A stretch of 64,000 nucleotides of DNA from Arthrobacter terrae (GCF_015708085.1 NZ_JADNYM010000011.1:89965-153964), one strand, 5' to 3'. Positions 53,905-63,125 are shown, counted from the first letter of the stretch. Notes: generated by a model not told the origin, from the letters alone. Program-made: numbers and translations.

Positions 53905-54722
53905 GGTGCGCTCCTGGCTAGTGACGGTGCTGATTTTGCTGGGGGATGAACCGTGGTGATCTGCAGGGCCCGTAACAGCGGCCTGAATTCTGCGGCCGTC
54001 GCCGGCGCCATGCCGTCGTCGGTTATCAACGTGTCGACATCGCGCAAGTCGGCAACGGACGCCAGCGCGCGGACGTTGAATTTTGTATGGTCGGCAAGCA
54101 CCATCAGGCGTTCCGCGGACGCGCTAAAGGCAGTATTCGTCTGTGCTTCAACGACATTGGGACTGGTCAGACCCCGCCGGGCGTCAATGCCGTGGACTCC
54201 CATGAAGCAGATATCGCAATTGAGTCGGGCAATGGCGGCGTCGGCCACCGGCCCCACTAACGCCTCCGACGGAGTGCGTTCGCCGCCGGTAATAATGACT
54301 TTGGTTCCGTTCGCTGGCTGGAGCTGGTACATAGCCTCAGCGGCCTTCAACGAGTTCGTGATGACGGTAAGGCCCTCCACCCGATGGAGCATCGTTGCCA
54401 ACCGGTAGGTCGTGGTTCCACCCGTCAAAGCCAGAGTCATGCCGGGCTCGACCAGCTTGAACGCTGCACTTGCAATGGCGGCCTTGGCCGCCGGCTGCAG
54501 ATCAGAATTGTTCGCAAAACCGGGTTCGACGGCACTGAACCTGGCCAAGCGGGTGGCCCCGCCGTGGATTTTTCTCAGCAGTCCCTTGACATCGAGGGCC
54601 TCGATGTCCCGGCGCACGGTCATCTCGCTGACGGCCAAAGCCTCAGCCAGGTCCGTGACACGCACGGCCTCAGAGAGCTGCAGCGCTTTAAGGATCTGCG
54701 ACTGCCTTTGAGGTGCGAGCAT
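53901..54722 (-). CDS. DeoR family transcriptional regulator of the gal operon
   Basis: This 273-residue repressor has an N-terminal DeoR helix-turn-helix (RQSQILKALQLSEAVRVTDLAEALAVSEMTVRRDIEALDVKGLLRKIHGGA) and a sugar-phosphate-sensing C-terminal domain with GMTLALTGGTTTYRLA and VMADHTKF-like VLADHTKFNVRA. ATG 54722 follows a run of eight G residues that can act as ribosome site. It is the first gene of the operon with galT and galK, so self-regulation with a galactose-derived phosphate as inducer is likely. Confidence 0.92.
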   Translation of the reverse strand: MLAPQRQSQILKALQLSEAVRVTDLAEALAVSEMTVRRDIEALDVKGLLRKIHGGATRLARFSAVEPGFANNSDLQPAAKAAIASAAFKLVEPGMTLALTGGTTTYRLATMLHRVEGLTVITNSLKAAEAMYQLQPANGTKVIITGGERTPSEALVGPVADAAIARLNCDICFMGVHGIDARRGLTSPNVVEAQTNTAFSASAERLMVLADHTKFNVRALASVADLRDVDTLITDDGMAPATAAEFRPLLRALQITTVHPPAKSAPSLARSAP

Positions 54723-54749
54723 ACCGACCCCCCCCAATTGCTGTGTGCC

Positions 54750-54795
54750 GATTTACTGTCCGTCGATACCAAAATCAAATAGTTTCAAACAAAAT
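54750..54795 (-). promoter_or_regulatory. promoter and candidate DeoR operator of the gal operon
   Basis: On the minus strand TTGATT (54773-54778) and TAAATC (54750-54755) are spaced by 17 bases. Upstream and overlapping lies an AT-rich stretch with repeated TTTG (TTTTGTTTGAAAC, then TATTTGATTTTG), the kind of sequence DeoR-family repressors bind. Operator limits are approximate. Confidence 0.55.
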
Positions 54796-54885
54796 ATAAC
54801 ATCAGTACCCGGGTAAAGCCAGTGCGGATCCGCGCACAACTGGTCAGGGTTTCGGTATTCACCCTCGGTAAGGAATTATTGAGCC

Positions 54886-56121
54886 ATGAAGCTTCCTGGA
54901 CAGACCGGTGACCGGACCTTGAACGATCTCGCCGCGGACGTGCCCTATGGTATGCGGATCTCGGGGGCATGGGCCTGGCGGGTGGGGATCATCCTTTTGG
55001 TAGGCGGAGCAATCCTGTGGTTGCTGAGCTTCGTTACCCTGCTCATCATCCCCCTGATGGTGGCCGCATTGCTGTCGGCACTGCTCGGTCCGATTGTTGG
55101 GCTGCTGCACCGCCACCGGCTGCCGAAGGGGTTGGCCGTCGCCGCCACCATGGTCGGGACTGTAATCGTAGTTGTTGGTGCGCTGACACTGGTAGGCCGG
55201 CAGATGATCGAGGGATTTTCGGCCCTGCGCGGCCAGGCCGTCGAGGGTATCCGGCAGGTCCAGATGTGGCTCGCCACTGGTCCTCTTCAGGTTTCATCGT
55301 CAGACATGGATAAGTACATCGGGGAGGGCGTTGACGCGCTGCAGAACAATAGCAGCAGCATCCTCAGCGGGGCGTTATCCGTTGGCAGCTCGGCCGGGCA
55401 CTTCGCGGCAGGTCTGCTGCTGACGCTTTTCATCCTGGTATTTTTCCTCCTGGAGGGTGAGCGGATCTGGTTGTTCATAGTGAAGCTAATGCCCAAGCGG
55501 GCTCAGGCTGCCACCAACGGGGCAGGTAGGCGCGGCTGGGGATCCATGGTCAGCTACGTCCGAATCCAGGTGTTGGTAGCGCTAATTGACGCGATCGGAA
55601 TTGGCGCGGGGGCGGCCATCATCGGTGTACCACTGGCGCTTCCATTGGGCGTTTTGGTCCTTTTCGGATCCTTTATCCCGGTGATTGGAGCGCTGGTAAC
55701 CGGAATTGTAGCGGTCCTGCTTGCGCTGGTGGCCAATGGCTGGGTCAACGCCTTGATCATGCTTGGAATTGTGCTGTTGGTTCAGCAGGCGGAAAGCCAC
55801 CTGCTGCAGCCTTTAGTGATGGGCAAGGCCGTTTCCCTGCACCCGATCGCGGTGATCCTGACGGTGACCGCCGGTGCCGGCCTCGCAGGCATCCCGGGGG
55901 CGCTCTTCGCGGTGCCGCTGCTGGCGGTGCTCAATTCCGCGATCCGCTACATTGCCCGGCGCGGCTGGGAGCACGAGGACACAGCGGTCGACGACGGCGG
56001 GCCGGGAGCTTCGTCCGGCGGCGGAACGGGAGCATCGACCGGCGTCGGAACGCGGCAGCCGCCACAGGAACCGGCTGTCACCGGGACGCAAACGGCCACC
56101 AGCAGGGAGACCAATCAGTGA
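54886..56121 (+). CDS. AI-2E family transporter
   Basis: This 411-residue polytopic protein has the AI-2E/PerM pattern: a paired-helix N-terminal region (GIILLVGGAILWLLSFVTLLIIPLMVAALLSALLGPI), a soluble middle part, and the C-terminal block VLFGSFIPVIGALVTGIVAVLLAL followed by QQAESHLLQPLVMGKAVSLHP. Members export small molecules or sodium; the autoinducer-2 role is not general. A Gly/Thr-rich tail of about 45 residues follows. Its end overlaps the ilvA start as GTGA. Confidence 0.9.
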   Translation: MKLPGQTGDRTLNDLAADVPYGMRISGAWAWRVGIILLVGGAILWLLSFVTLLIIPLMVAALLSALLGPIVGLLHRHRLPKGLAVAATMVGTVIVVVGALTLVGRQMIEGFSALRGQAVEGIRQVQMWLATGPLQVSSSDMDKYIGEGVDALQNNSSSILSGALSVGSSAGHFAAGLLLTLFILVFFLLEGERIWLFIVKLMPKRAQAATNGAGRRGWGSMVSYVRIQVLVALIDAIGIGAGAAIIGVPLALPLGVLVLFGSFIPVIGALVTGIVAVLLALVANGWVNALIMLGIVLLVQQAESHLLQPLVMGKAVSLHPIAVILTVTAGAGLAGIPGALFAVPLLAVLNSAIRYIARRGWEHEDTAVDDGGPGASSGGGTGASTGVGTRQPPQEPAVTGTQTATSRETNQ

Positions 56122-57356
56122 ATGCACTTGGCGACCTCCCCGTTAAGCTGACCGATATTGAGGATGCCCGCCGTCTAGTGGCGGACATTATTGCCCTTAC
56201 CCCCATTGAAAGTTCCCGTGCGCTGGGCAGGCAAACCGGTTCCGAAGTGTTCTTTAAATGCGAGAATCTCCAGCGGGCAGGGTCCTTTAAGGTCCGCGGT
56301 GCATACGTGCGGATGGCGAAGCTGACGGCGGAAGAAAAGGCCCGCGGCGTCGTCGCCGCCTCTGCCGGAAATCATGCCCAAGGCGTGGCTGTGGCTGCCA
56401 AGGCACTGCGGATCAAGGCCACGATCTATATGCCGCTCGGCGTGGCGTTGCCCAAGCTGGCCGCTACCCGCGGCCATGGCGCGGAGGTGGTGCTGCATGG
56501 ACACAATGTGGATGAATCCCTCGCCGAGGCGGAACGTTTCGCTAAAGAAACCGGCGCGGTCTTCGTGCATCCATTCGACAACGTTGACGTCGTTGCGGGG
56601 CAGGGAACCATTGGCCTGGAAATTCTGGACCAGATCCCCAACGTGGACACGGTGATCATGGGCGTCGGTGGCGGCGGCCTGCTGGCCGGAGTCGCCGTCG
56701 CCATTAAGTCCAGGGCGAAACAGCTCGGCAGGGAGATCAGAATCATCGGCGTTCAGGCCGAGAACGCGGCGGCCTACCCGCCGTCGCTTGCCGCGGATGC
56801 CTTGGTGCCGTTGAAGAAAGTGTCCACGATGGCTGATGGTATTGCCGTCGGCCGCCCTGGACAGCTGCCGTTCTCGATCATCCGTGAGCTGGTGGATGAC
56901 GTCGTTACCGTCAGCGAGGATGCGCTGGCCAGGGCGCTGATTTTCCTGCTGGAACGTTCAAAGATGGTGGTGGAACCCGCCGGAGCGGTAGGGGTGGCCG
57001 CGCTAATGGAGGGCAAAATAGAGAATCCCGGCACCACTGCCGTGATTCTCACCGGGGGAAACATCGATCCGATGCTGATGCTGAAGGTGATTCAGCGCGG
57101 CCTCGCTGCGGCCGGCCGCTTCATGACCGTGCGGATGATGCTTGATGACCGTCCGGGTTCGCTGGCCACCATTTCCCGGATCATTGCCGAGAACGACGCC
57201 AATGTCACCGGCGTCGATCATACGCGGGTGGGAGGATCCATCAGCATGGGCGATGTCTCCATTACGGTGAATCTGGAGACTAAGGGTCACGAGCACTGCG
57301 AGCATGTCCTCACCGCGCTGCGGGCTGAGGGATTCCAACCCATTGTCGTGCACTAA
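56118..57356 (+). CDS. ilvA: threonine ammonia-lyase
   Basis: This 412-residue PLP enzyme converts threonine to 2-oxobutanoate and ammonia. The PLP lysine lies in AGSFKVRGAYVRM, and the cofactor phosphate loop is VGGGGLLAG. After about residue 330 there is a single ACT-like regulatory domain (RMMLDDRPGSLATISRIIAENDANVTGVDHTR). This is shorter than the two-domain biosynthetic E. coli form. GTG 56118 overlaps the AI-2E stop. The stop codon lies in a perfect 15-base direct repeat (57348-57377). Confidence 0.93.
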   Translation: MNALGDLPVKLTDIEDARRLVADIIALTPIESSRALGRQTGSEVFFKCENLQRAGSFKVRGAYVRMAKLTAEEKARGVVAASAGNHAQGVAVAAKALRIKATIYMPLGVALPKLAATRGHGAEVVLHGHNVDESLAEAERFAKETGAVFVHPFDNVDVVAGQGTIGLEILDQIPNVDTVIMGVGGGGLLAGVAVAIKSRAKQLGREIRIIGVQAENAAAYPPSLAADALVPLKKVSTMADGIAVGRPGQLPFSIIRELVDDVVTVSEDALARALIFLLERSKMVVEPAGAVGVAALMEGKIENPGTTAVILTGGNIDPMLMLKVIQRGLAAAGRFMTVRMMLDDRPGSLATISRIIAENDANVTGVDHTRVGGSISMGDVSITVNLETKGHEHCEHVLTALRAEGFQPIVVH

Positions 57357-57407
57357 CTGCCCGTGCACTAACTGCCCATGCGCGGAAAACCCGCTCGAAA
57401 CATCCCA

Positions 57408-57458
57408 GTGTGGACATCTGCCCCTGGCAGCGCTCAGCTGCGGCGCAGGTGTCCACAC
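57408..57458. terminator. bidirectional hairpin between ilvA and greA
   Basis: GTGTGGACA (57408-57416) and TGTCCACAC (57450-57458) pair perfectly and inner TCTGC/GCAGG text extends the stem. It sits between convergent ilvA and greA, so it probably ends both transcripts. Confidence 0.7.
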
Positions 57459-57470
57459 GCGACTTGCTGC

Positions 57471-57965
57471 CTAGCCGGCGAACGGCTTGGCGGAAATGAC
57501 TTCAACGGCAATTTCCCTGCCGTTCGGTGCGATGTAGCTCAGCGAGTCGCCCGCCTTGTGCCCCTGAATTGCGGCTCCAAGAGGTGACTTCTCGCTGAAG
57601 ACATCCAGATCCGTGCCGCCGCCGACCTCGCGGCTTCCGAGGAGGAACGTTGTCTCATCGCCGGCAATTTTCGCTACCACCAGCATTCCCGGCTCCACAA
57701 TGCCGTCATCCGCGGGCGCCTCGCCAACATGGGCGTCCCGCAGCAGCTCGGTGAGCTGGCGGATCCGTGCTTCGATCTTGCCCTGTTCTTCCTTGGCCGC
57801 GTGGTAACCGCCATTTTCCTTAAGGTCACCTTCCGAGCGGGCCTGCTCAATCTTTTTGACAACTTCAACCCGGCCGGGGCCGGACAAGTCGGTGAGCTCA
57901 GCCTGAAGGCGGCTAAAGGCTTCCTGGGTGAGCCAGGCTGCGGGTGCGCTGTTGGGGGTAGACAC
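57471..57965 (-). CDS. greA: transcription elongation factor GreA
   Basis: This 164-residue factor rescues backtracked RNA polymerase. The N-terminal coiled coil contains WLTQEAFSRLQAELTDLSG and EGDLKENGGYHAAKEEQGKIEARIRQLTELL, where the acidic DLKEN tip enters the secondary channel. The C-terminal domain ends SPLGAAIQGHKAGDSLSY. GTG 57965 is set by AAGGAG upstream. Neighbours DUF4307 and mca are the common actinobacterial context. Confidence 0.96.
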   Translation of the reverse strand: MSTPNSAPAAWLTQEAFSRLQAELTDLSGPGRVEVVKKIEQARSEGDLKENGGYHAAKEEQGKIEARIRQLTELLRDAHVGEAPADDGIVEPGMLVVAKIAGDETTFLLGSREVGGGTDLDVFSEKSPLGAAIQGHKAGDSLSYIAPNGREIAVEVISAKPFAG

Positions 57966-58140
57966 AGGGTTTCTCCTTGGGCTGACAAGTAAGGCGGCTA
58001 AGTTTTCACTGACAAGCAAATACCCCGCTGAAGGTTGCGACCGTAGTGCGCTAGCACATGAAGTAGCCGTTCGAGCGGGGCAGGGTATTGATCCAGTGTA
58101 GGCAACATGGCCGATAAACCCAAGATGCGCATACCCCAAG
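57966..58140 (-). other. greA leader region with long-range stem
   Basis: Within the gap before greA, CCCCGCT (58023-58029) pairs with AGCGGGG (58074-58080), enclosing about 44 bases with smaller dyads (GCGCTAGC region). On the minus strand this lies in the likely 5' leader of greA. It may be an attenuator-like structure or chance pairing; no clear terminator T-run is present. Confidence 0.3.
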
Positions 58141-58164
58141 TGGCCTCGGGGCGCGATCGTGCAG

Positions 58165-58605
58165 CTACGGCGCGGGAACGATCCAGCAGCTGTCGACGAT
58201 GCCGGAAACCGCAAGTGACTCTGTCCGCACTGAGGCTCGCTGCGCCGTCGTCCTGCCCTGATCGATACCGGAATTTGTGCCGTTAGGGCCAATTGTAACT
58301 ACGTCCCAGCCGACAATGGCAAAGCTCGAACCCAATGCCTTAACGGCGCACTGCGCCGTGGCTGCGGGGTCCTTTACGACCTGAAAATCCACCTCAGTCA
58401 ATGTGCTGTCCTGGACTGAGAAGCCCACGTCTTTACTGGCAACGGAGGGCTCCCCGCGGCCCAAGGCCAGCCACGCAACAAAGATCAGCGTGAGGATAGC
58501 GATGACGGCACCGAAGATGACTTTCTGCCGCCGCGTCCGCATACGCTTGGGCGCACCGTAACGATTGGCTACGCTGGTAGCTGCCGATGTTTCAGAAACG
58601 CTCAC
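58165..58605 (-). CDS. DUF4307 domain-containing membrane protein
   Basis: This 146-residue protein has a short basic N-terminus, one membrane helix (VIFGAVIAILTLIFVAWLAL) and an extracytoplasmic domain with the DUF4307 pattern VSFSV/DVGFSVQDSTLTEVDFQVVKDP and a conserved Cys in ATAQCAVKAL. A second Cys lies in VDSCWIVP near the end. GTG 58605 is chosen since TAAACT (58613-58618, minus strand) ends 7 bases upstream, indicating a leaderless mRNA. The family sits beside mca in many actinobacteria, which hints at a redox or mycothiol link, unproven. Confidence 0.88.
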   Translation of the reverse strand: MSVSETSAATSVANRYGAPKRMRTRRQKVIFGAVIAILTLIFVAWLALGRGEPSVASKDVGFSVQDSTLTEVDFQVVKDPAATAQCAVKALGSSFAIVGWDVVTIGPNGTNSGIDQGRTTAQRASVRTESLAVSGIVDSCWIVPAP

Positions 58606-58751
58606 GGGGTCCAGTTTATCGTCCTTCAGGCGGACGTTGACGCACACGTTTGCAGACCGTCGCCCGGACGCCGTCCGACGGTCGCTGTCAGGGCCAGAGG
58701 TGCCCGGGTCAGCTGAATTCAGATAAGGCGCTTAATTAGGAAAGGCTAAAT

Positions 58752-59720
58752 ATGAGTTCTGATCATCCGGGGGCCAGCCATGCAGCTACTGCCTCTGGCA
58801 TGGCTGCGCGGTTTGTTGCCGAAAAGGACAGTTCGGGCGAGGGGCTACGCATGTTGGCCGTCCATGCCCATCCTGACGATGAGGCCAGTAAGGGTGCTGC
58901 CATGATGGCAAGCTATGTGGCCGAAGGCGTCGACGTCATGGTCGCCACCTGCACCGGCGGCGAGCGGGGTGGCATTCAGAACCCCGCGATGGTGGGAGAT
59001 CCGCATTCAACCCGGGACATGGCCGGTGCACGCCGTCTCGAAATGGCGGCGGCGGTGGCGGCGCTGGGGATCGGGCACGAGTGGCTCGGGTTTGTTGATT
59101 CGGGTCTGCCGGAGGGCGATCCGATACCGGAGCTGCCGTTCGGCTGCTTTGCCCGCCAACCGCTGGAACGAGCAGCGGCACCGTTGGTGCGGCTGATTCG
59201 GCGCTTCCGTCCGCAGGTAGTGGTCAGTTACGACGAAAACGGCGGCTACCCGCACCCGGATCACATCATGGCGCACAAGGTGACTGTGGAGGCTTTTTAC
59301 GCCGCGGGCGATCCGGACCGCTATCCGGGCACCGGCGATGCATGGGAACCGACGAAGCTCTATTACGATCTGGCCTTCAATCCTGCGCGTTTCAAAGCGC
59401 TGCATTTTGCGCTGGAAGAGGCCGGCATCCAGTCGCCGTACGCGGAGCGGATCGCAGCATGGATGGAGGCAGACACGGAAGGGCACCAATCGCCCATGGG
59501 CAGTCACCCGGCCACTACGCAGGTGGACTGCGGTGACTTCTTCGAGGCCCGCGAGGCTGCCCTTCGTGCGCACGCCACACAGGTGGACCCGGAAGGCTTC
59601 TTCTTCGCCGTCTCGGCGGATATGCAGCGCAAAATCTGGCCTTGGGAGGACTACTCACTGATCGAATCCCGGGTCCCCGCACCGTTGCCCGAAAATGACC
59701 TGTTTGCTGGCCTACGATAG
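58752..59720 (+). CDS. mca: mycothiol S-conjugate amidase
   Basis: This 322-residue zinc amidase of the LmbE/PIG-L family cleaves mycothiol conjugates during detoxification. The metal motif is LAVHAHPDDEASKG and the second part PHPDHIMAHK, with ATCTGGERG between. Mca is preferred over MshB by the surrounding text (WLGFVDSGLPEGDP) and by the greA-DUF4307 neighbourhood. The first 30 residues are a variable leader, so a later start is possible. Its presence implies a mycothiol-producing actinobacterium. Confidence 0.92.
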   Translation: MSSDHPGASHAATASGMAARFVAEKDSSGEGLRMLAVHAHPDDEASKGAAMMASYVAEGVDVMVATCTGGERGGIQNPAMVGDPHSTRDMAGARRLEMAAAVAALGIGHEWLGFVDSGLPEGDPIPELPFGCFARQPLERAAAPLVRLIRRFRPQVVVSYDENGGYPHPDHIMAHKVTVEAFYAAGDPDRYPGTGDAWEPTKLYYDLAFNPARFKALHFALEEAGIQSPYAERIAAWMEADTEGHQSPMGSHPATTQVDCGDFFEAREAALRAHATQVDPEGFFFAVSADMQRKIWPWEDYSLIESRVPAPLPENDLFAGLR

Positions 59721-59785
59721 ATGGGGGACAGCGGTGAAATGCCGGCCCCCGGCAGAGCGCCGCGGGGAACATAGAAAGACTGACT

Positions 59786-60154
59786 TTGCATAATTTGATT
59801 TTGGTGCTGGCCACCACTCCGCCCAATGATTCCCCAACCATCCGGCCCGGTCTGGACCCGGATCAGGTCAGCCCTGGGTTCTTGGGTTTCCTCTTTACCT
59901 TCGGCATCGTCGTCATTATGTTCTTCCTGATCCGCGACATGGTCAAGCGGATCCGACGGGTCCGCTACCGGGCCCAGGTCGAGGAAGACAAACGCTTGGG
60001 CCGCGAGGCAGCGAGTGGCGAAGCCGACGACGACGACGACGGCCCGATAGTCGGGCGGCGGACCTACCACGGGGGTGCCGGCGGCAAACACGGTCCGGAT
60101 GGGGACTCTCTTGGATCAGAAAGCCAGGATGATGGACCCGCAGACAGGAGCTGA
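59786..60154 (+). CDS. small single-helix membrane protein, hypothetical
   Basis: This 122-residue protein has one membrane helix (FLGFLFTFGIVVIMFFLIRDMV) followed by a basic stretch (KRIRRVRYRAQ) and an acidic Gly/Asp-rich tail. The topology is outside-in by the positive-inside rule. TTG 59786 is preceded by AGAAAG. I recognise no named domain, although similar small proteins are often found next to mca. The YyaL-type gene starts inside its 3' end. Confidence 0.75.
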   Translation: MHNLILVLATTPPNDSPTIRPGLDPDQVSPGFLGFLFTFGIVVIMFFLIRDMVKRIRRVRYRAQVEEDKRLGREAASGEADDDDDGPIVGRRTYHGGAGGKHGPDGDSLGSESQDDGPADRS

Positions 60155-62273
60155 ACGACTGCCCACAGCGGGCAGGTCCAATGCGCTGGCCGGTGAGCCG
60201 TCGGCCTACCTGCGCCAGCACGCGGACAACCCGGTGCATTGGCAGCCGTTCGGGGACGCAGCCTTTGCCCAGTCCCGCGCCAGGGATGTCCCGGTATTCC
60301 TGTCCATCGGCTACGCGGCCTGCCATTGGTGCCACGTCATGGCCCACGAATCCTTCGAGGATGCTGCCACGGCGGCATACCTCAATGAGCACTTTGTTGC
60401 GGTGAAAGTGGACCGTGAAGAGCGCCCCGACGTGGACGCCGTCTACATGAGTGCAACCCAGGCCATCAGCGGCGAGGGCGGCTGGCCGATGAGTGTCTTC
60501 CTCACTCCCGATGGGCTGGCATTCCACGCCGGAACCTACTTTGGGCCGACTCCCACCGTCGGACGACCGTCCTTCCGCCAGGTCCTCGAGGCCGTAACTC
60601 AGGCCTGGCAGCAACGGCGGGAAGCTGTTGAGCGTAGTGCGGCCGAGCTTGCCGCCGGGCTGGCACAGAATCCCGCACACCGGACTGTCCAAGTGGCACA
60701 GACAGCGGACACACAGGGACCGGGTCTGCTGACCACCGAGCTCCTGTCAGCGGCGGTCAAGGCACTCAGCGGCTCCGAAGACCCGGACTCAGGCGGGTTC
60801 GGCAGCGCACCTAAGTTTCCGCCGTCGTCCGTTCTGGAATTTCTGCTCCGGCACGCTGCCGGCTCAAGTCCCACCGCTGACCAGGCCCGCGCGATGGCGG
60901 CCCGGACGCTAACCGCCATGACAGGCGCTGCCCTGTTTGACCAACTTGCCGGCGGTTTTTCCCGGTATTCGGTGACCGCGGACTGGTCGTTGCCGCATTT
61001 CGAAAAAATGCTTTACGACAACGCAGCGCTGTTGCGGGTCTGCGCGCACTGGCTCCGGTTGGCCGACGGGCCGGACTTTCCGCACGCAGATGCCGAGCGG
61101 GTGGTTCGGATGACGGCCGATTGGCTGCTGGATGCCTTGCGGCTAAACGGCGGTCCATTCGCGTCGTCCCTGGACGCAGATACCGTCGTCGACGGCGTAC
61201 ACCGGGAAGGCGCGACGTATCTGTGGACAGCGGCAGAGCTGGAGGCTGCAGCCGTGGCCGCCGGACATCCCGGGGCGGGCGGACACCTCGGGCAGATGAT
61301 GCACGTTGCGGCCGCGGACCCGGCCGGAGTCGGAGCCGGGTCCAACGGCTCAGCGCTACACCCCGGCGGTCGCCTCTCGGGTGAGGACCGCCGACGTTGG
61401 GAGCTGGTGGCCCCGGAGCTGCTCAAACGCCGGCTGGCGCGACCGCAGCCGGAACGTGACGAGAAGGTGGTGGCAGGCTGGAATGGACTCGCCATCGCCG
61501 CGCTGGCCGACGCCGGCATGGTGCTGGACGACCCCGCGTACGTCCAGGCAGCGGCCTTAGCCGCGGATTACCTGGAAACCGTGCACTGGGATGGCGGGAT
61601 CCTGCGGCGGGTCTCGCACGGCGGAGCCGCACGGGGGATCGGCGGCCTGCTGGAGGACTATGCCTTCTGCGCGGACGGGTTGCTGGCCTTGTACGCCGCC
61701 AGTGCAAACGAGCGTTGGTACCTGCTGGCGGAGAAACTGATAATGGCTGCCATGGAGCGCTTTGTCCATGACGGCAAGGTCGCGGACGCCACGCCCGAAT
61801 CCGAGCAGGTCTTCAATGCCGCTGGGCGCCAGCTCTCCGCGGATCCGTTCGATAATGCCACTGCCAGCGGGACGTCCGCATTCGCCGCGGCCTTGGTCAG
61901 CTACGCCGGCTACAGCGGGTCGGTGGCGCACCGAAACCTGGCGCAGAGTCTGCTTGACTGGGTACCGGCCATTGCGGTCAGGGCACCTCGTGCCGCCGGC
62001 TGGGCGCTGGCCACGGCGGAGGCCCTGCTCGCCGGTCCCCTCGAGGTTGCAGTTAGCGGTCCGGACACGTCGTCGCGGGCGGAACTGGTGCGCATCGCGG
62101 CGCTGAATCCATCACCGGGTTTGATTATTGCCGTTGGCACCGCGGACAGTGCGGTGCCGCTGCTGGCCGGGCGCGACGGCGGCGATACGGCTCGTGCATA
62201 CGTCTGCCGGGAGATGGTGTGCCAGCTTCCCGCGGCAACGGCTGAGGAGCTGCGCCACGCACTGGGCGAATAG
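60129..62273 (+). CDS. thioredoxin-domain protein of the YyaL / DUF255 family
   Basis: This protein of about 714 residues begins with a thioredoxin-like domain (NALAGEPSAYLRQHADNPVHWQPFGDAAFAQSRARDVPVFLSIGYAACHWCHVM), whose CHWC takes the CxxC place, and continues with ERPDVDAVYM and GEGGWPMSVFLTPDG. A large all-alpha glycoside-hydrolase-like barrel follows, with GGFSRYSVTADWSLPHFEKMLYDNA. Function is unknown. The start overlaps the previous gene; ATG 60129 or 60132 is likely. Confidence 0.9.
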   Translation: MMDPQTGAERLPTAGRSNALAGEPSAYLRQHADNPVHWQPFGDAAFAQSRARDVPVFLSIGYAACHWCHVMAHESFEDAATAAYLNEHFVAVKVDREERPDVDAVYMSATQAISGEGGWPMSVFLTPDGLAFHAGTYFGPTPTVGRPSFRQVLEAVTQAWQQRREAVERSAAELAAGLAQNPAHRTVQVAQTADTQGPGLLTTELLSAAVKALSGSEDPDSGGFGSAPKFPPSSVLEFLLRHAAGSSPTADQARAMAARTLTAMTGAALFDQLAGGFSRYSVTADWSLPHFEKMLYDNAALLRVCAHWLRLADGPDFPHADAERVVRMTADWLLDALRLNGGPFASSLDADTVVDGVHREGATYLWTAAELEAAAVAAGHPGAGGHLGQMMHVAAADPAGVGAGSNGSALHPGGRLSGEDRRRWELVAPELLKRRLARPQPERDEKVVAGWNGLAIAALADAGMVLDDPAYVQAAALAADYLETVHWDGGILRRVSHGGAARGIGGLLEDYAFCADGLLALYAASANERWYLLAEKLIMAAMERFVHDGKVADATPESEQVFNAAGRQLSADPFDNATASGTSAFAAALVSYAGYSGSVAHRNLAQSLLDWVPAIAVRAPRAAGWALATAEALLAGPLEVAVSGPDTSSRAELVRIAALNPSPGLIIAVGTADSAVPLLAGRDGGDTARAYVCREMVCQLPAATAEELRHALGE

Positions 62274-62293
62274 CGGACGTCGGGGCCATGGCC

Positions 62294-62340
62294 CGGACGT
62301 GGAGGGCATGCGGACGTGGAGGGCATGCGGACGTGGAGAG
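62294..62340. repeat. 17-base tandem repeat between convergent genes
   Basis: CGGACGTGGAGGGCATG occurs at 62294-62310 and 62311-62327 exactly, followed by a partial copy to 62340. It fills most of the 78-base gap between the YyaL-type and hemolysin III genes. Confidence 0.8.
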
Positions 62341-62351
62341 TGGTGTGGAAG

Positions 62352-63125
62352 TCAGGCATCGCTGACTGCGAACAGAATCGCCATGAATTGGGCAGCGAAT
62401 CCCACCACGGTAAAGACATGGAATAGCTCGTGGAAACCAAAATGCCGCGCGCTGAAGTTGGGTTTCCTGATGCCGTAAACCACCGCTCCGGCGATGTAGA
62501 ACGCTCCACCCAGGCAAATCAGCACGCCAGCCCGAACGCTGGCGGCGAAGAAATCCGGCATAAAAAAGACTGCGGTCATCCCCAGTGCCACGTAAATCGG
62601 CACATAAAGCCACCGCGGTGCACCGACCCACAGCACGCGGAACAAGACTCCGACCAGGGCTCCCACCCAGATCACCCAGAGCAGCAGGGTCGCCTGCGCG
62701 GACGGTAAGAGCAGAGCAGACAGCGGCGTGTAGGAGCCGGCGATAACCAGCATAATATTGGAGTGATCCAACCGTTTTAACACGGCCATCGTCTTCGGTT
62801 TCCAGTTGCCGCGATGATATAGCGCACTTGTGCCAAAAAGCAGTATGCCGCTCACCACGTACACCGCGGAGGTTACTCGTGCCAGCGGAGAAGCAGCCAC
62901 GCTGATCAGGATAATCCCGGCGATGACGGCCAGCGGCGTCGCGCCAGCATGGATCCAGCCACGCCAACTCGGCTTGATATTCAGGACATCGGCAATGGTG
63001 TCGGCCGCTGCCTCCAACGGATGTTGCTCCGGCTGTGAGCCAGACGGCCTGACTGGTGCTGATTGGTCGTGGCTGTTTTGCGAGTCAGCGGCGTTGGGTG
63101 AGGAAGATGCTGCCATTGCATTCAC
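62352..63125 (-). CDS. hemolysin III / TrhA (PAQR) family membrane protein
   Basis: This 257-residue protein has about 55 hydrophilic N-terminal residues and seven helices. The conserved polar motifs are ALYHRGNWKPKTMAVLKRLDHSNIMLVIAGSYTPL and RHFGFHELFHVFTVVGFAAQF, matching the PAQR/hemolysin III metal-hydrolase-like site. Bacterial members affect membrane lipid homeostasis. GTG 63125 is preferred because TAGAAT (63132-63137, minus strand) ends 6 bases upstream; TTG 63131 and ATG 63116 are alternatives. Confidence 0.9.
   Translation of the reverse strand: MNAMAASSSPNAADSQNSHDQSAPVRPSGSQPEQHPLEAAADTIADVLNIKPSWRGWIHAGATPLAVIAGIILISVAASPLARVTSAVYVVSGILLFGTSALYHRGNWKPKTMAVLKRLDHSNIMLVIAGSYTPLSALLLPSAQATLLLWVIWVGALVGVLFRVLWVGAPRWLYVPIYVALGMTAVFFMPDFFAASVRAGVLICLGGAFYIAGAVVYGIRKPNFSARHFGFHELFHVFTVVGFAAQFMAILFAVSDA

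Noticed and set aside
57348..57377. Perfect 15-base direct duplication GTGCACTAACTGCCC at the ilvA stop
   Set aside because: It looks like a simple local duplication that does not change the protein, with no sign of insertion.
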